Shown: one piece after another, positions 43,032 to 52,345 of the stretch
Position numbering within the stretch: the first letter of the stretch is position 1
How the letters are laid out: every line of letters begins with the position of its first letter
Source: AP-15 sp963790875
GTDB taxonomy: Bacteria; Pseudomonadota; Alphaproteobacteria; ATCC43930; CGMCC-115725
Direction of reading: 5' to 3'
DNA length: 64,000 nt
NCBI GenBank assembly: GCA_963790875.1
Contig: CAWBQT010000002.1
Span: 62,001-126,000, forward strand
Made by a program: the position numbers and the translations under genes
The notes under the pieces: model-generated
Told to the model about the DNA's origin: nothing
What the model saw: the letters and a program-made list of their open reading frames with translations, nothing else
The model's database searches: none

Positions 43032-44126
43032 TCATTTTACGCGAAACCGCTTCCCGTGCCCGACCAGCCGATATTGCGTTATTTCGACCCCCTTTTTCGG
43101 ATCGGCGACGACTCGGCCGATGACCCGGGCTTTGCGCTTGTGGTCGTCGAGAATGTGCAGGACCGAATTCACCCTGGTTTCGTCGACGATCACGCAGAAC
43201 CCGATCCCCATATTATAGACTTCGAACATTTCGGCATCGCTGACCTTTCCATGATGCTAAATCATTCGGAATATTTCTGGCGCCGCTGGCAGATCGTCGA
43301 TGCAAAACCCGGCCTCTTGACTGGCAACACGCGGCAGGTTCAGGAGGCCGTCGCCGGTAATGTTGATCAGCGCCTTGACCTCTGGCACGCGTTCGAGAAT
43401 TTCCATGATCTCGCTGACGTAAATGTAGGTCGGCTTCAACAGCTCGTCGCCGAGGGCGACGGCGGTTTCCGGCAGCCGATAGTCGAGGGGCAGCGGGTCT
43501 TCTCGCTTGAATAATGCCTTGCGAGCGAGCGTGAACCCGTTGCTGTGGATGCCGCTGCTTTCGATGCCGATGATGCGATCGCCCGGTTCGAGGTCGCGAC
43601 CGAGCTTGATGCTGTCGAGGGCGACGGTGCCGACCGCCGTCCCCGCCAGATCGAAGCCGTGGACGATGTCTTCGAGCTGGGCGATCTCGCCGCCGGAAAT
43701 CGAGATTCCAGCCTGTTCGGCGCCGTCGGCGAGGCCGATCGCGATGGCTTCGAGCATAACCGCGTCGACCCGCTCGACGGCAATGTAATCGACCAGGGAA
43801 AGCGGCCGCGCGCCGACGCAGATCAAATCGTTGACGTTCATCGCGATGCAGTCGATCCCGATCGTGTCATATTTATTCATGCGCTGCGCGATGACGGCTT
43901 TTGACCCGACGCCATCGGTCGAGATCGCCAATCCCTGCCCGTCACCGATATTGATCACATTGGCAAAGTAGCCGATCGGCAACTGGACGCCGCCGAACCG
44001 GTCGGGTGGCAGCCAGTTGCGGGTGATGCGGGCGGTGAGGCGCTTGAGACCGGCATCGGCCGCGTCGGTATCGACCCCCAATTCATGGTAGGCGCGCTGT
44101 GGTATGGGGGGTTGACCTGTCGTCAT
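43032..44126 (-). pseudogene. purM: Phosphoribosylformylglycinamidine cyclo-ligase with in-frame TAG
   Basis: One frame from ATG 44126, 364 codons, interrupted only by TAG at codon 290 (43259-43257). Before: ARITRNWLPPDRFGGVQLPIGYFANVINIG, AISTDGVGSKAVIAQRMNKYDTIGIDCIAMNVNDLICVGARPL, ISGGEIAQLED, GDRIIGIESSGIHSNGFTLARK, VKALINITGDGLLNLPRV and APEIFRMI. After: HHGKVSDAEMFEVYNMGIGFCVIVD to the normal end. The family text there is about FxxI-Q-x-x-G-x-V, so CAG to TAG is the simplest explanation. Long archaeal-like PurM subtype, so a second, standard purM may exist. The product ends before the last domain strands and should be inactive unless read through. Confidence 0.85.
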
Positions 44127-44194
44127 TTAATCCGGTCCGTTCTCTCTGAATGTAGGCGTCGCGAAGGCTCGATGCGACAGCAGGGTACGTCGAT

Positions 44195-44226
44195 GGCGCC
44201 AAGCGCCGTCTCCGGCGCTTGGCGCC
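44195..44226. repeat. Perfect 13-bp inverted repeat
   Basis: GGCGCCAAGCGCC (44195-44207) and GGCGCTTGGCGCC (44214-44226) with a 6-nt loop GTCTCC. No T-run on either side. It lies 69-100 bases upstream of the purM start on the minus strand and could be a leader hairpin or a dyad operator. Confidence 0.5.
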
Positions 44227-44629
44227 GGGCCTGTCCCGTCGAAGAATCCGCGGTGACGCGAGGTGGCGATGCCGGCGCCGTCCAGGCTCCTTGCACGGGC
44301 ATCGGCAACTTATCCGCTTTCCTTCAGGAGCGCCCGATGCCGCCACCTCGTCATCGGGATTGCACGCGCGGCGTCGGCTGCGCGGACGCGATCGATAATC
44401 TCTCTCCTTTTGGACTGCGCGAAACGGCCCGAAAGAAGCTTGCGCTGACAGGACGGGCAAGTGCGGCCGTTGCGTGCGACACCACTCGCCGCCGCCCTTG
44501 GCCCTGTCCCAGCCGCAGCGACCGCCGATGGCCGCGGCGACGCCGTCGGCCGCAATCGTGCTCGTGCTCAACCAACTGCTGGTCCTACCCGCCTCTGCCG
44601 CGGCGGGATAGCAAACACAGCACCGCAGC

Positions 44630-44669
44630 GGAATTAACCGGAGTTGACCAGGATTAACGAGGATTAACT
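44630..44669. repeat. Four tandem 10-bp units
   Basis: Units read GGAATTAACC, GGAGTTGACC, AGGATTAACG, AGGATTAACT in succession. The 10-base period places each unit on the same DNA face, as in direct-repeat regulator sites. The block sits 135-175 bases upstream of the FdhF-like start. Confidence 0.5.
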
Positions 44670-44804
44670 GGGTACGGACGGTCAGCGGAGAATAAATAGT
44701 GCGGAGCGTGTGCTTATTCCAGCGGCTTACCTGTTGCCAATCGAGGAGCCTCGCTCTGCCCTTCCGAGCCGAGAGCTACTGCTGGGATTGGCTATGGAGT
44801 GTTC

Positions 44805-47159
44805 ATGACCGACCAACCTCCTTCCTCTCCCGAGGCGGCCGACATTGCCGATGAACTGGCCCGAAGGCCGGTATTCGCACCCTATCCTGCGCCGGCCGGC
44901 GGCTGGGGGGCGCTGCACGCGGTCGCAAGAGCGCTGCGCGAGCAGAGCGTCGAGCTTAAAGGCTCGAGAGCACTACTCTCGATGAACCAGCCGGACGGCT
45001 TTGACTGTCCGGGCTGCGCCTGGCCAGATCCGCGGCATACAAGCTCATTCGAGTTCTGCGAGAACGGCGCCAAGGCCGTCAGTTGGGAGCTGACCAAGCG
45101 CCGCGCGACGCGCGAGTTTTTTGCGGCCCACAACGTCCGTAAGCTGGAGCAGGAAAGCGACTATTGGCTGGAGGAGCAGGGCCGCCTGACCGAGCCGATG
45201 CGCTACGATCCCGCGACCGACCATTACGTGCCGATCGATTGGGCCGATGCGTTTGCCCTGATCGGCCGCGAACTCCGGGCGCTCGACGACCCGAACGAGG
45301 CGGAGTTCTACACCTCCGGACGCACCTCGAACGAGGCGGCGTTCATGTACCAGCTGTTCGTGCGTCGCTTCGGGACCAACAACTTCCCGGACTGCTCGAA
45401 CATGTGCCACGAGCCGACCAGCGTCGGGCTCCCCGAAAGCATCGGCATCGGCAAGGGGACCGTGCTGCTCGACGATTTCGCGAGCGCCGAGGCGATTTTC
45501 ATTATCGGCCAGAACCCGGGCACCAACAGCCCGCGAATGTTGACCGAACTGCATCGGGCGTCGCGCCGCGGCGTGCCGATCGTCGTATTCAACCCGCTGC
45601 GCGAGCGCGCGCTCGAACGGTTTGCCGCACCACAGGATCCGCTCGAGATGGCGACATTCGGCGCGACGCAAATCGCCAGCGAATATTGCCAGGTCCGGAT
45701 CGGAGGCGATGTCGCGGCCGTCAAAGGCGTCATGAAGCTGCTGCTGGAGGCGCATGACGAGGCGCTTCGCAGCGGCGGCGAGCCGGTCCTCGACACCGAT
45801 TTCATCGCTCGCCACACGCATGGCTTCGCGGCGTTCGCCGACGATCTCCGCAGCACCGAATGGCAGGACATCTTGGGTGTTAGCGGTTTACCGCGCGAAC
45901 AGCTGGAGCGCGTGGCGGCGGTCTATAGGCGGGCGCGCACCGTCATCGTCGTCTACGGCATGGGAATAACGCAACACCGCCTCGGTACGGCGAATGTGCA
46001 GCAGCTGGTGAATTTGCTGCTGCTGCGCGGCAATTTCGGCAAACCCGGAGCGGGCATCTGCCCGGTGCGCGGTCACTCGAACGTGCAGGGCGACCGCACC
46101 ATGGGCGTCGACGAGAAGCCCAAGCCGGAGTTGCTCGATCAGCTGAAGCAGGTGTTCGGCTTTTCGCCGCCGCAGGCGCGTGGGCACAACGTCGTCAACG
46201 CAGTCCAGGCAATGGTGGACGGCCGTGCCAAGATTTTCGTCGGCCTCGGCGGCAATTTCGTCAGGGCGGTGCCGGACTGGCCCGTAGCCGAGGCGGCGAT
46301 GCGGCGCTTGCGGCTGACCGTCGCCGTCAGCACAAAGCTCAACCGTGGCCATCTGGTGCATGGCGCCGAGGCGCTGATCCTCCCCTGTCTGGCGCGCAGC
46401 GATATCGACATTCAGGCGGGCGGACGCCAGTCGATTACGGTCGAAGACAGCATGTCGATGGTGCATGCGTCGGCCGGGCTCGTCGAACCGCCGAGCACGC
46501 ATCTGAAGTCGGAGGTCGCGATCGTCTGCGGCATGGCGAAAGCCACCTTGCCGGATTGCGGCATCGACTGGGATTTCTTTGTCGCCGACTACAACCGGAT
46601 CCGCGACAAGATCGCGGCGGTCTTCCCGCACCTCTTCGCCGATTTCAACGAACGAATCCGTCACCCGGGCGGTTTCCACCTGACGAACCCGCCGCGCGAG
46701 CGCGTCTGGATGACTGCCACGGGCCGCGCCAATTTCCTTGTATTCCCGGGGGTCCGAGAGGAGGAAACAGTCTCCGACCCGGCGATGCTCCGGCTCGCGA
46801 CGCTGCGGAGCCACGATCAGTACAATACGACGATCTACAGTCTCGACGACCGGTATCGCGGCGTATTCGGCGGGCGCATGGTCGTGTTCATGAATGAAGT
46901 CGACATGCGCACCCGCGGACTTGCCGAAGGAGATTTGGTCGAGATCGAATCGCTGGCCGAGGCCGGCAAGCGGCGGGTCGTCGGCGGGTTCTGGGTCAAG
47001 ACCCACAATATCGCCGCCGGTTCGATCGGCGCCTATTATCCGGAAACAAATCCGCTCTTGCCGCTCGCCTTTCATGACCAGAAGAGCGGGACCCCGGCCG
47101 CGAAATCGATCCCGGTTCTCGTTCGCCCCCAAACGCCGCAACCTGATCCAGGGGCCTGA
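44805..47159 (+). CDS. FdhF/YdeP-type molybdopterin oxidoreductase
   Basis: 784 residues from ATG 44805 (GGAG 5 nt upstream; GTG 44799 is an alternative). NQPDGFDCPGCAWPDPRHTSSFEFCENGAKA at the N-terminus identifies the YdeP/FdhF-like alpha-subunit family; NMCHEPTSVGLPESIGIGKGTV contains the probable Mo-ligand Cys, and Sec is not used here. FIIGQNPGTNSPRML, GMGITQHRLGTANVQQLVNLLLLRGNFGKPGAGICPVRGHSNVQGDRTMG and HDQYNTTIYSLDDRYRGVFGGRM bind the bis-MGD. A formate dehydrogenase-like or acid-resistance role is possible. FdhD follows 2 bases later. Confidence 0.9.
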   Translation: MTDQPPSSPEAADIADELARRPVFAPYPAPAGGWGALHAVARALREQSVELKGSRALLSMNQPDGFDCPGCAWPDPRHTSSFEFCENGAKAVSWELTKRRATREFFAAHNVRKLEQESDYWLEEQGRLTEPMRYDPATDHYVPIDWADAFALIGRELRALDDPNEAEFYTSGRTSNEAAFMYQLFVRRFGTNNFPDCSNMCHEPTSVGLPESIGIGKGTVLLDDFASAEAIFIIGQNPGTNSPRMLTELHRASRRGVPIVVFNPLRERALERFAAPQDPLEMATFGATQIASEYCQVRIGGDVAAVKGVMKLLLEAHDEALRSGGEPVLDTDFIARHTHGFAAFADDLRSTEWQDILGVSGLPREQLERVAAVYRRARTVIVVYGMGITQHRLGTANVQQLVNLLLLRGNFGKPGAGICPVRGHSNVQGDRTMGVDEKPKPELLDQLKQVFGFSPPQARGHNVVNAVQAMVDGRAKIFVGLGGNFVRAVPDWPVAEAAMRRLRLTVAVSTKLNRGHLVHGAEALILPCLARSDIDIQAGGRQSITVEDSMSMVHASAGLVEPPSTHLKSEVAIVCGMAKATLPDCGIDWDFFVADYNRIRDKIAAVFPHLFADFNERIRHPGGFHLTNPPRERVWMTATGRANFLVFPGVREEETVSDPAMLRLATLRSHDQYNTTIYSLDDRYRGVFGGRMVVFMNEVDMRTRGLAEGDLVEIESLAEAGKRRVVGGFWVKTHNIAAGSIGAYYPETNPLLPLAFHDQKSGTPAAKSIPVLVRPQTPQPDPGA

Positions 47160-47161
47160 GC

Positions 47162-47992
47162 ATGTCTGCGACGCTGAACGCCCCGGGTCTCGTGCCGCCC
47201 GCGGCGCGGCGCGTCACACGGCAGTCATGGCATAGCGGCTTTACGTTCATGGGGGAACGCACCTTGGCCGAGGAGGTGCCGGTCGCATTCAGCTATGACG
47301 GCGCAACCCATGCGGTCCTGATGGCGACACCGGATAACCTCGAAGAGTTTGCCCTCGGCTTCAGCTATACCGAGGGGATCATCGGCGCGCCGGGTGAAAT
47401 AGCGGAACTGGCGGTGGTCAGTGCGGTCGACGGGATCGTGCTGCGAATGTGGCTGAAGGGCGACCGATCCGAGGCGTTCGCGGCGCGGCGCCGCCGCTTT
47501 GTCGGACCGGCCGGATGCGGCATGTGCGGGCTCGAAAGTTTGGCCGAAGCCAATCGCGCGATACCGATGGCTCGTCATGATTTGCAAGTGAGCCGGCACG
47601 AGATCGCAGAGGCCGTGGTTGCGCTGCCGCAGCAACAGACGCTGAACAGAGAGACGCGAGCGGTCCACGCAGCGGCGTTTTGGCAGCCGGGGCACGGCGT
47701 GGTGCTGCGCGAAGACGTCGGGCGGCACAACGCGCTGGACAAATTGGCGGGCGCGTTGCTGGACGGAGGCCGATCTGCTGCTGCGGGCATCATTGTACTC
47801 TCGAGCCGGATCTCGATCGAGCTCGTGCAAAAAGCCGGCATGATGGGAGCTTCCGTCCTGGTCGGGGTGTCGGCGCCGACGGCTTTGGCGGTGCGCACGG
47901 CGAACTCGTCGGGCCTCACCCTCGTAGGCATCGCCCGCGACGACGGGTTCGAGGTATTCACCCATCCCGAGCGGATCTCGCAACACTGGTGA
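47162..47992 (+). CDS. fdhD: Formate dehydrogenase accessory sulfurtransferase FdhD
   Basis: 276 residues. LAEEVPVAFSYDGATHAVLMATPDNLEEFALGFSYTEGI, the CGMCG motif (GPAGCGMCGLESL) with the sulfur-carrying cysteines, HAAAFW, REDVGRHNALDKLAGALL and SSRISIELVQKAGMMGASVLVGVSAPTALAV. FdhD passes sulfur from IscS to the Mo-bis-MGD cofactor. Overlap-near coupling with the preceding oxidoreductase confirms its client. Confidence 0.95.
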   Translation: MSATLNAPGLVPPAARRVTRQSWHSGFTFMGERTLAEEVPVAFSYDGATHAVLMATPDNLEEFALGFSYTEGIIGAPGEIAELAVVSAVDGIVLRMWLKGDRSEAFAARRRRFVGPAGCGMCGLESLAEANRAIPMARHDLQVSRHEIAEAVVALPQQQTLNRETRAVHAAAFWQPGHGVVLREDVGRHNALDKLAGALLDGGRSAAAGIIVLSSRISIELVQKAGMMGASVLVGVSAPTALAVRTANSSGLTLVGIARDDGFEVFTHPERISQHW

Positions 47993-48002
47993 GGAAACGA
48001 CA

Positions 48003-49421
48003 ATGGACCTCACGGCGCTGCTGCTGTCGCGGCTGCAGTTCGCGTTCACCGTCTCGTTCCACATCATCTTCCCATCTTTTACGATCGGGCTGGCGGCGTG
48101 GCTGACCGTGCTCGAGGCATTGGATCTGTGGACCGGGCGCCCGGCCTACCGTCGGGTGTTCGAGTTCTGGCTGAAGATCTTCGGCGTGGCGTTCGGGCTC
48201 GGGGTCGTCTCCGGGATCGTCATGGCGTTCCAGTTCGGCAGCAATTGGAGCGTGCTGGCGCGCATGTCCGGACCGATCCAAGGTCCGCTGCTCTCCTATG
48301 AGACCTTCACCGCGTTTTTCCTCGAGGCGAGCTTTTTCGGGATCCTGCTGTTTGGCCGCCCGCGCGTCCCGCCGTGGTTCTATCTGTTTTCAACGGGGAT
48401 GGTGGCGCTCGGTACGACGCTCTCGGCCTTCTGGATCATGGCCAACAACAGCTGGATGCAGGTGCCGGTCGGTTATGTGGTCCAGAATGGACAGTTCGTT
48501 GCGGTCGACTGGGCGAAGATCCTCTTCAGCCCGGTGCTCTGGGCGCGCTTCCCGCACATGCTGCTGGCGTCCTACATCACCGGGGCGATTTGCGTCGCCG
48601 CGACCGGGGCGTGGTATGCGCTGCGTCGGGAATTTGCCGCCGAGGCGCGCATCATGCTGCGCATGGGCTTGTATCTGGCGGCCGTGCTGCTGCCGCTCCA
48701 GCTCGTTTTCGGCCACCTGAACGGCGAATACGTCGTGCACCACCAGCCCGCGAAAATGGCGGCGATCGAGGCCCGGTGGCGCGACGAGAAGCCGGGTTCC
48801 GAGGTGCTGCTCGCCTGGCCCGACGTCGCCCACCGGCGGAACCTGTTCGCGATCACCTTGCCCCCGCCCTTCGGCAGCCTGATCGACTCCGACAGCCTCA
48901 CCGCGGCGGAGGTGGGGCTCGACAGCATCCCGCGCGAGAATTGGCCGCCGGTGCTGATCCCATTCTTCAGCTTCCGCATCATGGCAGGCTGCTGGCTCGT
49001 TATGCTGCTGGTCGCCTGGGGTGGATCGTATCTGATCCACAAAGAGCGCATCGAGCAGAGCCGGCCGCTGCTCTGGGCGGCTTTTCTTACCTTCCCGTTG
49101 CCGTTCATCGCGACATTGACCGGCTGGTTCACGGCCGAGGTCGGTCGACAGCCCTGGACGGTCTATGGCGTTCTGCGGACCGCCGACGCGGTGACGCCGT
49201 TCCTAACCGCCCGTACGGCGGCAATCTCGCTCGTCGTTTATTGCCTCGTCTACAGCTTCATCTTTGCATTCGGAACTTACTACATCTATCGGCTGCTGCG
49301 CGCGGGACCGGAGGGACGCCTGGTTCTGCCACCTGCCGCCGCAACTCCCAATCGTCCGATGTCGGTTGTCGCTGAGCACCGCCTCACGCCGGCCGCTCCT
49401 CACCTACCCGCAGGAGAATAG
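48003..49421 (+). CDS. cydA: Cytochrome bd ubiquinol oxidase subunit I (short Q-loop type)
   Basis: 472 residues, shorter than the about 520 of E. coli CydA, which points to the short Q-loop (CIO) subtype. RLQFAFTVSFHIIFPSFTIGLAAW includes the heme b595-side His. GVVSGIVMAFQFGSNWSVLARMSGPIQGPLLSYETFTAFFLEA, HMLLASYITGAICVAATGAWY, and GWFTAEVGRQPWTVYGVLRTADAVTP (GRQPW motif) are conserved. Nine TM helices expected. Reduces O2 to water with quinol, no proton pumping. 2 bases before cydB. Confidence 0.95.
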   Translation: MDLTALLLSRLQFAFTVSFHIIFPSFTIGLAAWLTVLEALDLWTGRPAYRRVFEFWLKIFGVAFGLGVVSGIVMAFQFGSNWSVLARMSGPIQGPLLSYETFTAFFLEASFFGILLFGRPRVPPWFYLFSTGMVALGTTLSAFWIMANNSWMQVPVGYVVQNGQFVAVDWAKILFSPVLWARFPHMLLASYITGAICVAATGAWYALRREFAAEARIMLRMGLYLAAVLLPLQLVFGHLNGEYVVHHQPAKMAAIEARWRDEKPGSEVLLAWPDVAHRRNLFAITLPPPFGSLIDSDSLTAAEVGLDSIPRENWPPVLIPFFSFRIMAGCWLVMLLVAWGGSYLIHKERIEQSRPLLWAAFLTFPLPFIATLTGWFTAEVGRQPWTVYGVLRTADAVTPFLTARTAAISLVVYCLVYSFIFAFGTYYIYRLLRAGPEGRLVLPPAAATPNRPMSVVAEHRLTPAAPHLPAGE

Positions 49422-49423
49422 CC

Positions 49424-50410
49424 GTGGTTATGTTCTGGGTGGCCATATTGGCCGTCAGCATCCTCCTCTACGTGCTGCTCGACGGGTTCGATCTCGGCGT
49501 CGGCATTCTCTTCGGCCTGACGCGCGACGAGACGAGGCGGCATGCGATGTTGAGCGCGGTTGCACCCATCTGGGACGGCAACGAGACGTGGCTCGTCGTC
49601 GCCGGCGTGGTCCTGTGGGGTGCTTTTCCGGTCGTCTACGCGACGCTTTTCTCGGCCTTTTACCTGCCGCTGCTGCTGATGCTGGCGGGGCTGATCCTGC
49701 GCGGCGTCGCGTTCGAATATCGCTACAAGACCGAACGGCTGCGCTGGGTCTGGGACGCGGGTTTTGCCGGGGGGTCTCTCGTCGCTGCCTTCATGCAGGG
49801 CCTGACCGTAGGCACCCTCGTTGAAGAGCTCCCGATCACCAACGGCCAGTACACCGGAGGCGAATTCGGCTGGTTCAGTCCTTTCCCAGTCCTCTGCGGG
49901 ATCGGCCTGTGTCTCGGCTATGCCCTGCTCGGTGCTTGTTGGCTGGTCAGGAAATGCGAGGGCGAGGTGCGCGAGGCAGCCTATCGACTGATCCCCTATC
50001 TGTCGAGCGGATTGCTCGCTTTCCTGGTCGTCGTCTTCGCCTATGCCTTGGCCGAGAACCTGCGGGTCGTGCATCGATGGCTCGAGCGGCCGTACTTGTT
50101 GGTCTTCCCGGCGATCGGTGTCAGCGCGGCGCTCGTGGCAGCGGAGAGCGTTCGCAGTCGCCGGGATGGGGTGCCGTTCCACATGGTCGCACTGATTTTC
50201 GCGGCTGCATTCGGGACTCTGGCGATCTCGTTCTGGCCCTACATGATCCCGTTCTCGATCACGATTGCCGAGGCTGCGGCGCCGCATTCCAGTCTCGCCT
50301 TCATGTTCTGGGGAGAAGGCCTCTTCGTCTTTCCGCTGATGCTGATCTACACGGTGATCAGCTACACCGTCTTCAGAGGCAAGGTCCGGCCTACGACAAA
50401 CCATTACTAA
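49424..50410 (+). CDS. cydB: Cytochrome bd ubiquinol oxidase subunit II
   Basis: 328 residues; GTG 49424 follows CAGGAGAA. FWVAILAVSILLYVLLDGFDLGVGILFGLTRDE, MLSAVAPIWDGNETWLVVAGVVLWGAFPVVYA, LRGVAFEYRYKTERLRWVWD and SFWPYMIPFSITIAEAAAP are conserved CydB segments. Multi-pass membrane protein. A small CydX-like subunit is not seen. The poxB gene starts 35 bases further on and probably shares the transcript. Confidence 0.95.
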   Translation: MVMFWVAILAVSILLYVLLDGFDLGVGILFGLTRDETRRHAMLSAVAPIWDGNETWLVVAGVVLWGAFPVVYATLFSAFYLPLLLMLAGLILRGVAFEYRYKTERLRWVWDAGFAGGSLVAAFMQGLTVGTLVEELPITNGQYTGGEFGWFSPFPVLCGIGLCLGYALLGACWLVRKCEGEVREAAYRLIPYLSSGLLAFLVVVFAYALAENLRVVHRWLERPYLLVFPAIGVSAALVAAESVRSRRDGVPFHMVALIFAAAFGTLAISFWPYMIPFSITIAEAAAPHSSLAFMFWGEGLFVFPLMLIYTVISYTVFRGKVRPTTNHY

Positions 50411-50444
50411 AGATAAACCCCACGGGCGCACATCGGAGGAATAC

Positions 50445-52139
50445 ATGGCTCAAACAGTCGCGGAGACCTTGGTGGGTGTGCTTGAGCGCATCGGTGTCGA
50501 GCAGATTTTTGCTCTGATCGGCGACTCGCTCAATCCGTTGGCCGATGCCGTGCGAAGCTCCGGAATCGAATGGATTGGCGTTCGCCATGAGGAGGGCGCG
50601 GCTTTGGCGGCGTCTGGTCAGGCCAAGCTCACCGGCCGTCTTGCGGTCTGCGCCGGCACCACGGGGCCCGGCAGTACCCATCTGGTCGCGGGCCTTTACG
50701 AAGCGTCGCGCGACCACGCGCCCGTGCTCGCGCTCTCCGGCGACATGCCGCGCAAAATGCACGGTGTCGATTACTTCCAGACCACCAATCCCGAACTGCT
50801 GTTTCGCGATGTGTCGCTGTACACGCAAACCATCATGTCGCCGGAGCAGGCTCCCGCCGTCATCCATCAGGCGATCGCCGCGGCCTATGCGGGCCGTGGC
50901 GTCGCTCATCTCACATTGCCGCAAGACGTCATCTCGGCGCGGACCGACGGCGGGGTCGCTAGCGTAGACACGCTGCAACCGCGCCCAGAGATCGCGGCGA
51001 ATGCAGAGGACGTAGCCCGTATCGCGAGCCGGATCGACGCAGCCGGCAGGGTTCTCATCATGTGCGGTAACGGCTGCCATGGAGCCGCAGCGGAGCTGCG
51101 GGCTCTGTCCGACCGTCTCAAGGCGCCGCTGATCCATTCCGTCAAAGGCCAGGACATCATGCCTTATGATGATCCACACTGGATGGGCGGGATCGGCTTT
51201 ATCGGTTCGAAGCCGGTGTACGATGCGGTCATGCGCGCCGATTTGCTGCTGATGGTGGGCACCGATTACCCGTATTCGAATTTCCTGCCGCACCGGCCGG
51301 TGGTCGTGCAGATCGACGAGCGGGCGGAGGTGCTCGGCCGCCGCGCACCAACCGCGCTCGGCGTGCTTGGCTCGGCGCGGCCGGCGCTCAAACTGCTCAT
51401 CGATCAGGTCGCGCCGAAAACCGAGACACGCTTCTGGGACCGGCTCACCGAGGAGCGCCGCGCCTGGGACCGCAAGCTCGACCAGCAGGCTGATCTCGCG
51501 CGCAGCCCGGATCTTATCCACCCACAGGCAGTCGCCCGCGCGGTAAGCGATCTCGCCAAGCAAGACGCGGTATTCGTGCTCGACACCGGCCTCAATACGC
51601 TGTGGTCCGCCAACTGGATCCGGCAGAGCGGATCACAGCGCATCATCGGGTCGTTCAACAATGGTGCCGTCGGCACGGCGCTCGGGCAGGCCAACGGCAT
51701 CCAGGCGCTCGACCGCGCGCGGCAGGTGATCGCGCTGGCCGGCGACGGCGGCTTCAACATGTTGATGTGCGAGTTCCTCACCGCGGTTCACCACAAGCTG
51801 CCGGTCAAGGTTGTCGTCTACAATAACGCCGCGTTTGGCTTGATCCGGCTGGAGGCCGAGTCGATCGGGGTGCCGCCCTACCGGCAGGGCATTGACTTTC
51901 CCAATCCGGATTTTGCCGCATTCGCGCGCGCCTGCGGCGGCCACGGCTTTGCGGCGCGCAAGCCCGACGAGTTGAAGAAGGCGATCAGTGACGCCTTCGC
52001 CGTTGACGGACCGGCAATCGTCGACGCCGTGGTCGCTGCCAACGAGCTTCCCAACCTGCCGCACCTTGACCTCGAGCTGCTCGGGCAGGTCGCGCGCGCC
52101 AAGATCAAAGAGGCGGTGCTGGCCGTTACGGGTGGTTGA
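50445..52139 (+). CDS. poxB: Pyruvate dehydrogenase (quinone), thiamine-diphosphate enzyme
   Basis: 564 residues. TLVGVLERIGVEQIFALIGDSLNPLADAVRSSGIEWIGVRHEEGAALAASGQAKLTG is the Pyr domain with the catalytic Glu; the ThDP motif is GDGGFNMLMCEFLTAVHHKLPVKVVVYNN. The C-terminal membrane-binding extension of E. coli PoxB is not obvious: the end is LPHLDLELLGQVARAKIKEAVLAVTGG. Decarboxylates pyruvate to acetate and passes electrons to quinone. Sits directly behind cydAB, giving a pyruvate-to-oxygen chain. Confidence 0.93.
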   Translation: MAQTVAETLVGVLERIGVEQIFALIGDSLNPLADAVRSSGIEWIGVRHEEGAALAASGQAKLTGRLAVCAGTTGPGSTHLVAGLYEASRDHAPVLALSGDMPRKMHGVDYFQTTNPELLFRDVSLYTQTIMSPEQAPAVIHQAIAAAYAGRGVAHLTLPQDVISARTDGGVASVDTLQPRPEIAANAEDVARIASRIDAAGRVLIMCGNGCHGAAAELRALSDRLKAPLIHSVKGQDIMPYDDPHWMGGIGFIGSKPVYDAVMRADLLLMVGTDYPYSNFLPHRPVVVQIDERAEVLGRRAPTALGVLGSARPALKLLIDQVAPKTETRFWDRLTEERRAWDRKLDQQADLARSPDLIHPQAVARAVSDLAKQDAVFVLDTGLNTLWSANWIRQSGSQRIIGSFNNGAVGTALGQANGIQALDRARQVIALAGDGGFNMLMCEFLTAVHHKLPVKVVVYNNAAFGLIRLEAESIGVPPYRQGIDFPNPDFAAFARACGGHGFAARKPDELKKAISDAFAVDGPAIVDAVVAANELPNLPHLDLELLGQVARAKIKEAVLAVTGG

Positions 52140-52204
52140 TGAGGCCTTGGCTGGATCAGGATTAAAATGATAGGGTTCCCCTAACAAGCGCATCGTAAAC
52201 AGCG

Positions 52205-52345
52205 ATGGCCATGATGTCCGCCGCAGGCGGCTGCTGTCCCGCTGCTGGCACCGCGGCACGCAGGAGATCGAGTCGGGCGCTGTCCAGGGCAGTGAGAGAA
52301 GCCTCGGCGAACGAGCCCAGAATGAGGTCCCAATCCTGCACCTCG
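52205..52345. pseudogene. SdhE relic with an internal inversion
   Basis: On the plus strand 52225-52272 reads RRLLSRCWHRGTQEIE, which is the N-terminal signature (RGxxE) of the FAD-assembly factor SdhE. Directly following, the minus strand 52345-52266 reads WDLILGSFAEASLTALDSARLD, the next part of an SdhE protein, in reverse orientation. Flipping the about 70-base segment would rejoin ...GTQEI-DLILGSFAEAS... So a small inversion has broken a former sdhE. Plus-strand text then passes straight into the sdhA fragment. The frame starting at 52205 across it is not a protein. Confidence 0.65.

Larger units (their letters stand above)
44127..44804. other. Intergenic region with palindrome and tandem 10-mers
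   Basis: Between divergent purM and the FdhF-like gene. Contains a 13-bp perfect palindrome (44195-44226), a cluster of four 10-base repeats (44630-44669) and, just before the FdhF gene, ribosome site GGAG. Short frames here show no recognisable protein. Confidence 0.45.

Noticed and set aside
44805..47159. The FdhF-like gene as a selenoprotein
   Set aside because: No in-frame UGA; the likely Mo-ligand residue is Cys in NMCHEPTS.
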